Assembly: GCA_028641055.1 (NCBI GenBank)
Contig: CM054060.1
Span: 295,857,480-295,921,479 of the forward strand
Source of the DNA: Alopecurus myosuroides
Taxonomy: Eukaryota > Streptophyta > Magnoliopsida > Poales > Poaceae
Length of the DNA stretch: 64,000 nt
Direction of reading: 5' to 3'
Part shown: positions 57,603 through 64,000 of the stretch, one piece after another
How the letters are laid out: every line of letters starts with the position of its first letter
Position numbering within the stretch: the stretch's first letter is position 1
Program-made: the position numbers and the translations under genes
The notes under the pieces: generated by a model
What the model was told of the DNA's origin: nothing
Database searches by the model: none
The model's input: only the letters and a program-made list of their open reading frames with translations

Positions 57603-59018
57603 TGATACGTCTCAAACGTATCTATAATTTTCGATGATCCATGCTTGTTTTCTATCCAATACCTTTATGTTTTCACATGTTTTCCTTCGTTTTCCAGACG
57701 TTTTCATGGACTAACCTATTGACAAGATGCCATAGAGCCAATTCCTTTTTCTGCTGTTTTTGGTTTCACAAAAGTTGTTCTAGAAATATTCTTGGAATTG
57801 GACGAATCAAAAGCCAAAAGTCTTAGAATTACCGACACGTCAAGCAAGTCCAAAGGAGACCCGCAAGGGGGCCCTGGAGCCCCCACACCATAGGCTTGCG
57901 CGGCCCCCTGGACGCACCGGCTAGTGGTGTGGGCCCCTCGGGTGCCCACCGACATCCCCATTTCGCCTATAAAGTCCCCCCGAGGCATAAACCCTAAATA
58001 TATCGACCCCCTTCCACGAAAAGTTCCGTAGATCCGCCGCCTCCGCCGACAAGTTTAGGGGGGCATAAATCTCTGTTCCGACACCCTTCCGGGACGGGGA
58101 AGTGCCCCGGAGCCATCTCCATCGACTCCGCCGCCATCTTCATCGCCGTTGCTATCTCCTCGGATGAGGAGGGAGTAGTTCTCCCCCGGGACTGAGGGAT
58201 CTACCTATAGCTATGTGTTTCATCTTTCTCTCCCATGGTGTGATCTTTATATGATCATGATCTTTGTAATCTAGTTGAATAAGTAGATGTTACTATTCAT
58301 GTGTTATGCTACTCAAGTGGTTTTGTTATGAGATCTCTGTAGACACTTTGATCACGGTGTAAAGGTGATAGTGTGTGCACCGTGTGGTTTAGCATGATAT
58401 TTATATCTTGTGTTGGATGACCTTATGAAATTGTGGAGTTTGTTTCGTACTAATTTGGGGAGCTCATAGTGATAGCGTGGGGTGCCCTAGACAGGGAATA
58501 CAGACTTGAGGAGTGCTGTTACAGCCCTACGCATAGATCGGTGTTGATTATCCGACCGGAGAGTGGTTCGGAGTAGCATAGTGAAGACATGATATATATG
58601 CATTCAATTATGTTATTATTGTTGAGAGTGTCCACTAGTGAAAGTATGATCCCTAGGCCTTGTTTCTAAGCATTGAAACACCGTTTACAGTCAGTTCTGC
58701 TACATGTTTGCTTGCGGCCATTTTTATTTCATATTGCTATTGTCACTTATAATCATCCATATTACTTGTATTTCACTCTCTCTTCGCCGAACTAGTGCAC
58801 CTATACAACTGAAAATTGTATTAGGTGTGTTGGGGACACAAGAGACTTCTTGTATCGTAATTGCAGGGTTGCTTGAGAGGGATACCTTTGACCTCTTCCT
58901 CCCTGAGTTTCGATAAACCTTGGGTAATCTACTTAAGGGAAACTTGCTGTTGTTCTGCACACCTCTACACTTGGAGGCCCAACACTATCTACAAGAATAG
59001 AAGCATGCGTAGACATCA
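57603..59018 (+). repeat. 5' LTR (family A), 1416 bp
   Basis: TGATACGTCTCAAACG...GTAGACATCA; TATA-like CTATAAAG at 57967-57974. Confidence 0.9.
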
Positions 59019-59028
59019 AGATCTTTTC

Positions 59029-59046
59029 TAGCGCCGTTGCCGAGGA
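59029..59046 (+). promoter_or_regulatory. Primer-binding site (tRNA-Asp)
   Basis: TAGCGCCGTTGCCGAGGA, 10 bases after the LTR; the counterpart of 29053-29070. Confidence 0.8.
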
Positions 59047-59208
59047 GGTAAGGTAAAAGGTACTCAATCCTAGTACTTTTGCTGGTGTGTGAGTGCTCGA
59101 AGTTATTTACTTTAGATTCTGCAATTATAACTTTTTGTTTCTTATTTTTATTTTCACTTGTTCCTTGTTTTTATTTTTACTAGTTAGGATTAATGGAAAA
59201 CATAAAAA

Positions 59209-59994
59209 TATGAGAGAGCTTTATAATTTTTATCTTGAGTTAGAACATGAAGTGTTTGAAGAGAAAATTAAAAAAACCTATGGAATTTATTTGCCTGCTA
59301 GTAGCAATGTTATTAGTATGATTCATTTGAACACCATTATTGCTAATAATATGGAAAAGTATAAGCTTGGGGAAGCTAGTTTTTGTGAAAATGATCTTTT
59401 TATCCCCCCAAGTTCTGAGGAGGAAATTTTCTTTGATGATACTTTGCTTCCAATATATGATAATTATAATGATTGTGGTATTCTAGTTCCACCTACTATT
59501 GAGGAGAAAATTATTTATTATTACAATATGCCTCCTATATTTGATGATTATGGTGATGAGAATAATAATGATAGCTATTTTGTTGAATTTGCTCCCACCA
59601 CTATTAATGAGAATAACTATGCTTATGTGGAGAGTATCAATCCTTTTATGCATGTGGCTCATGATAAGAATGTTTTATGTGATAGTTATATTTTAATTTT
59701 ATTCATGATGCTACTGAAAGTTATTATGAGAAAGGGAAAAATAGTTTTATGCATCTCAACAATATCAAATTTTCCCTCTTTATGTTGAAAATTTTGAAGT
59801 TGCACTTGCTTTGCTTTCCTATGCTTGTTGCTTTGTGCTTTCATGACTTGTTTCTTTATAAGATTATTTTTCATAGTAAGTGGGTTATACTTAAATTTGT
59901 TTTACATTTGCTTCTTGATGCCCTCTTTTGCTTCAATTCATATTTCTCATGTGAGCATCTTCTCAAATTATCATGCCTAGCTAAAAGGCTTTAA
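59209..59994 (+). pseudogene. Unassigned ORF of family-A elements, copy 2 (frameshifted)
   Basis: MRELYNFYLELEHEVFEEKI is in frame with the acidic, Tyr-rich middle (PPIYDNYNDCG, DYGDENNNDSYFVEFAPTT). One base is missing near 59692, after which the frame 59749-59994 continues with the hydrophobic end (FMLKILKLHLLCFPMLVALC, then LLLDALFCFN) and LSCLAKRL. Full length would be about 260 residues. The upstream ATG used in copy 1 is shifted here by a lost base. The order of parts is the same as at 29177-29978. No family recognised. Confidence 0.55.
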
Positions 59995-61435
59995 AGAAAA
60001 GCACTTCTTGGGAGATAACCCATGGTTTTATTTTTTTGCTTTGTTTTCTTTGAGTCAAGGTGTTATATACTTCTGTAGAAACTCCTTTGTATCTTTATTT
60101 TCATGTATTATTTTTTCCAAGTACAGTTTCTAGCGAAAGTTGGTGTTAGTTTTGGATTTCTGCGCAGGAAACAAATTTCTGCTGTCCACTGTAAAAAATC
60201 TCATAATTCACAGAAAGATCAAAATGACCTGCAAATTTTTGTGCTTATTCCTCAGCTAATTACAAAACTTTTTTGTTCTTACTTTTTATAAAATTTTAGC
60301 AACGTAAGTGCCCGGAAAAAAATCGTCTTTACAGACTGTTCTGATTTTGACAGATTCTGCCTTTTTTACTTGCATTCTCTCTTTTACTATGTTGAGTGGA
60401 TTTCTTTGCTCCACAAAGCATGAGTGGTTGTAGCTAATGTTTAAAAAGTATTAATAATGCTTGCGTCCAAGGAGAACATGATAATTTTTGATTGTGCACT
60501 AACCCTCTAATGAGAATTACTTTGAGTGTGGTGTGAAGGAAGTTTTCAAGGGTCAAGAGAAGAGGGTGATATAGTGTGATCAAGAAGAGTTCAAAGACAA
60601 AGCTTGGGGATACCCTCGTGGTTCATCCCAGGAAATTCCAAGAAGACTCAAGCTTCTAATCTTGGGGATTCCCAAGGCATCCCCTTCTTCATCAGCAACC
60701 TATCAGGTCACTTCTAGTGAAACTATATTTTTATTCGGTCACATCATATGCACTTTACTTGGAGTGCTGTTTGCTTTTATTTTGTTTTATTTTGTTTTCT
60801 TTTAGTTTTTATTTCTGCAATAAACTTAGTTGGAACCTATCATTCTTGTGTGGGACAGATACACGCTCCGTTTTTATTGCTTAGAACACTCTAGTTTTCA
60901 TTCTTATTGTTCTGTGAGTGTTCACCTTTTGCTAGTACTACGTTTAGCCCTTGTTTTCCACTCGTATTTTGTTCAAAGCTTGTTAGTTTTCTTCAGTTAT
61001 ATATGACTATCCGTCTGGTATTTGATGAATATTATCTATGAGAGTTGTTTCAAACAAGTTAATTGGTGTTTGAAAGCAGTAGTACAGTTTTTGTGCTTAT
61101 AACGGTGCAAATAGAAGCTTGTATAGACCGTGGCTAGACTTTTTCATGTCATGCTAGATGTTATTTTAATTCTATGCTTAGTAGTTATCATTTTAGCATG
61201 ACTTGTCTTAAATATCTGAGAGTGTTTAATGTGTCATTGAAAGAATCATGAGTTGTTTTTTATCACATTGAAGCATGAATTTGTGGTGTTCTCCTTCGAA
61301 TGATTTATTTGGTTGACTTGGCGCATGCTTACACCATGTTTATGACTACAAACCAGTCACTTATAGCCTCTATGAGCGTTTAGTTTTTGACTTTTAATAC
61401 CATTTATGTTTTGATTAATAATGTTTTTGTCTCTA
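59995..61435 (+). other. Non-coding internal region of the deleted family-A element
   Basis: No gene. The hairpin block at 60664-60684 (one mismatch) and the blocks shared with 1337-3090 are present in the same order. It lacks the hAT MITE found at 2538, giving the empty site. Confidence 0.7.
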
Positions 61436-61657
61436 TGCACCTATACAACTGACAATTGTATTAGGTGTGTTGGGGACACAAGAGACTTCTTGTATCATAA
61501 TTGCATGGTTGCTTGAGAGGGATACCTTTGACCTCTTCCTCCCTGAGTTCGATAAACCTTGGGTAATTTACTTAAGGGAAACTTGTTGATGTTCTACAAA
61601 CCTCTGCACTTGGAGGCCCAACACTGTCTACAAGAATAGAAGCGTGTGTAGACATCA
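61436..61657 (+). repeat. 3' LTR remnant (family A), about 220 bp
   Basis: Matches the end of 57603-59018 from about 58797 on, ending GTAGACATCA. Confidence 0.9.
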
Positions 61658-62525
61658 TGTCACACTTAAGGGTAGACGATGTTTTAAGAGAGATCTTAGT
61701 AACGAAGAGAATAATAAAGAGAGCCGGAATCGCTTTGGTATTTATCCGACAGGAATCAGAGAGTTTCGAAAGGTTTTCAGAATTAAAGGAGAAATGCCCG
61801 ATAGTACTCGGAGAGTAACATAATTGTTTCTGGGACTCAAAATTAATAATTAAATATCATTTTATTTTATTTTTAAAGGCATTTATTCCACTAATGGGCC
61901 TTCCGGGCAAAAGAGGCCCATTAGGAAAAACTGGGAGAAAGGAAAGGGAAAAAGGAGGGCAGCCCACATGGGCCACTTGGGGACCATGTGGGGACGCAAC
62001 AACCCCCCTTGGCTGCATGGCTATGTGGGGTTTAGTCCCAAATGGCTTGGTTAAGGGGAAAACCTCCCCTCCCCCCTTTATATAGTTGGACTTCCCTTCC
62101 ATTTTTCCCATCCAGAAATCTCTCTCTATTATCTCTTCTCTAAACGGAGTTCTCTTTGAGCCGTGCTAGGAGTTGAGAATTCTCTACTATAAGCACATCG
62201 TCGTGCTATTAGTCTTCGGTCCATCTCTCTACTTCCGAAACCTTCACTGGGCCGGAGACCGGGAGTCATTGTCTACACCGGACGTGTAATCCCACAAGGT
62301 GCAACACTTGGGGCACTAGTCGTGGAACCACTCCTCGATCTTGAGGTTGGCTTTTTTGTCCTCTTCGACAACTCTTGTGCGAGAGGGTAATCGCCGCTTT
62401 CGGTCTTCAAGGGTATGATCAACATTACTTGTCCGTTACTCTATATCTGCATAGTAATAGATCCTCGCTGTTTTTTCGGTTATCGTTGTTAGGATTTTTT
62501 TGTTTTCTGCCACGAAACCCTTCAG

Positions 62526-62537
62526 CGGTATCAGAGT
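62526..62537 (+). promoter_or_regulatory. Primer-binding site (initiator tRNA-Met), mutated
   Basis: CGGTATCAGAGT, one base after the LTR; the usual TGGTATCAGAGC with changes at both ends. Confidence 0.75.
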
Positions 62538-63618
62538 CGATCTATGCGTAGATATAGAAGTACGGTTCGAACTCATGGAGCATGAGAGAATCGATCTTAT
62601 AGTTGTTACCTCCTCGCGTGTACTTGGTTATGATGTTGACATTGTTTGATGATAGCGGCCCTCAACCAACTTTACACGTACTCTTACGTGAGATCGGCGT
62701 TGCGACTAACATGTGGCTTGTACCACATGAAGCAGCTATGAGGGTGTCAGTTTCTCTTACGATAGATTTCATGGCATTTACAATGGGAGGCCCAAAAGGG
62801 ATATCTAGCAAACAACTAGTTGATCGGTGTTGTGGTTGCGGGACCGTAGGTAAGAAACTGTTCTTATTGCTATAGCCCCATGAGCCACGTAAAACTTGCA
62901 TAAAGATAAAGTATAAGTGTCTAACTTTATGTTGCAGGGAGCAAAGGATATGATATGGTAAAGGTGATTTTATGATTGTACAGACTAACCTTTTACATGT
63001 GGAGGCATCAAGGACCTGGTGCCGTTTCGGAGCATATTATGGAGATCAAGGCGCGACGACCATGTCATATCAATTTACACTATTTCATTTGATTTTATTG
63101 TGTGGATATTATATGCATCTCTATAGCTAATATTATGTTATATTTGGCGGTAGCTATATAGGATAATCCCTCTTTAATTCCAATGTAAGTGTTCTCCCTT
63201 AGTGTGGCACCAACAAGAAAGTCTGCAGTAGGAAAGTGGGCCGTGACGATCGGGTACTTCCTTCTGCGTTCACATACGGCGGGTGCAAGCCATGTTATGC
63301 ACAACCAAATACACTAAGGTTAAGTTGGAGAGCCTAGCATGTACATGCATGGCCTCGGAACACCGAATACTGAAAGGTCGAGCACGAGTTGCATGGGGAT
63401 GTAACTGACATGTTTTGTCTACCCCTGAAGCTGCATCAATGGCCGTGACGATCGGGGGAGGTGTGGTGGAAGGGGGTCGTGTAATCACTAAACAAAGTGA
63501 GGGATGTTCGTTTGAGTGGGAGTTCATGCTATATATGCATGTCACATATTTCAATCTAAAAAAACATGGACCCAATATTATGAACGAAAGTCTTATATCT
63601 TGAAAAATTCCATTGTAG
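62538..63618 (+). other. Copia untranslated leader
   Basis: About 1.1 kb without a credible gene between primer site and gag, a length usual for BARE-type leaders. CCGTGACGATCGGG occurs at about 63241 and 63441. Confidence 0.65.
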
Positions 63619-64000
63619 ATGTCTCGCCACACCTTCAACCTAGGCTCATTCCTTGAAAAAGAAAAGATTAAGAACAACAGTGCAAACCTCATGGCCTACC
63701 TTCTTGAGGACGCATTAGGTGATCAACCTGCTAACTCCACCTCTAAGGACGATCAGTCCGAGGCGGATGTCTCCGTTTTGTCCAGAGTGGCATGCTCTAT
63801 GCCATGGAGGCTGACCTTCAAAAACGCTTGGGAATAATTACTCATCTCAAGGAAGCTTTTGAACCACAAGCCAAGGCTGAGAGGTATGTAGCCTCTAAGG
63901 CATTCTTCTCATGAAAGATGGTAGATCATAGCAGTATTAATGAGCATATAGCCAAAATGTTTGGCTATGTTACCCGCCTCAACGCTTTGGATTGCAAAAT
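63619..64000 (+). pseudogene. BARE-like Copia gag, N-terminal part, decayed
   Basis: MSRHTFNLGSFLEKEKIKNN is the typical start of BARE-type gag. It then jumps to LLEDALGDQPA, which suggests an internal loss of roughly two dozen residues relative to the family. The frame ends at 63835-63837, and further gag-like text continues in other frames to the window edge. The downstream polyprotein is not visible. Confidence 0.8.

Larger units (their letters stand above)
57603..61657 (+). mobile_element. Family-A Athila-like element with a deletion into its 3' LTR, 4055 bp
   Basis: 5' LTR 57603-59018, tRNA-Asp primer site, the unassigned ORF and non-coding DNA. Then an abrupt join at TGCA (61436-61439) to the last 220 bases of the 3' LTR. 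Target duplication TGTCA (57598-57602, 61658-61662) shows both outer ends are original, so the loss was internal. Confidence 0.9.
56781..62524 (+). repeat. Copia 5' LTR, about 1.68 kb before nesting
   Basis: TGAAGGAGTTATG...GAAACCCTTCA. Made of 56781-57602 and 61663-62524. TATA-like TTTATATAG at 62077-62085. Related to the solo LTR at 25994-43790. Confidence 0.85.
56781..64000 (+). mobile_element. BARE/Angela-like Copia retrotransposon, 5' part
   Basis: 5' LTR (56781-62524, interrupted), initiator tRNA-Met primer site, 1.1-kb leader and decayed gag; runs off the window. The left flank is CCTTC (56776-56780). It inserted into the Athila-like element at 48465-56780. Confidence 0.85.

Noticed and set aside
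59450..59560. IYDNYND / IYDDYND motifs that look like the YxDD box of reverse transcriptase
   Set aside because: They sit in a repetitive acidic Tyr/Asp-rich stretch (also at 29440-29580) with none of the flanking reverse transcriptase motifs.

Overview
The window is repeat-dense nuclear DNA from a cool-season grass (Pooideae; Triticeae, Aveneae or Poeae cannot be separated by eye). Reasons: LTRs that open TGATACGTCTC-AACGTATCTATAATTT with a tRNA-Asp primer site (Athila-type Gypsy), BARE/Angela-type Copia LTRs (TGAAGG...CCTTCA) with a recognisable gag start, PIF/Harbinger transposase pieces, and grass-type host gene fragments. There is no rRNA or tRNA gene, no CRISPR and no convincing intact host gene. 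The only long clean coding sequence is a Copia-type gag at 11545-13854.

Layout. 1-5881: 3' half of an Athila-like element (broken gag and protease, long non-coding tail with a hAT MITE at 2538-2735, 3' LTR). It ends inside a PIF/Harbinger transposase (5882-6818). 6822-48464: under the transposons lies what looks like a three-copy tandem array of a unit of about 4.9 kb (parts H and R below). The unit carries an O-methyltransferase fragment and the C-terminus of an ERF transcription factor with an EAR-like motif. Copy 1 holds a complete young 11-kb LTR element with gag only (8903-19889, TSD CATGT). Copy 2 is collapsed by deletions (21368-24531). Copy 3 is split by a four-level nest: DNA transposon 24820-44121 (TSD TGA), Copia solo LTR 25994-43790 (GTGGG/GCGGG), minus-strand Athila-like element 27193-43357 (GCCAC), and a second non-autonomous Athila-like element 27635-34190 (CCTAC). 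It also holds a solo LTR at 44552-46154 (GCGTC).

48465-56780: the 3' part of another minus-strand Athila-like element, split by a 4.66-kb solo-LTR-like insertion (50945-55604, TSD CCAAC). 56781-64000: the 5' part of a plus-strand BARE-like Copia element (LTR, primer site, leader, decayed gag). Its LTR is split by an internally deleted Athila-like derivative (57603-61657, TSD TGTCA).

How it works together. I can see no reverse transcriptase, RNase H or integrase in any LTR element in the window, so those complete enough to judge must have moved using proteins supplied in trans. They keep the cis signals (LTR promoters, primer sites, polypurine tracts, conserved hairpins). The target-site duplications let the order of insertion be read directly. 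Family names are by resemblance only; no database was searched.
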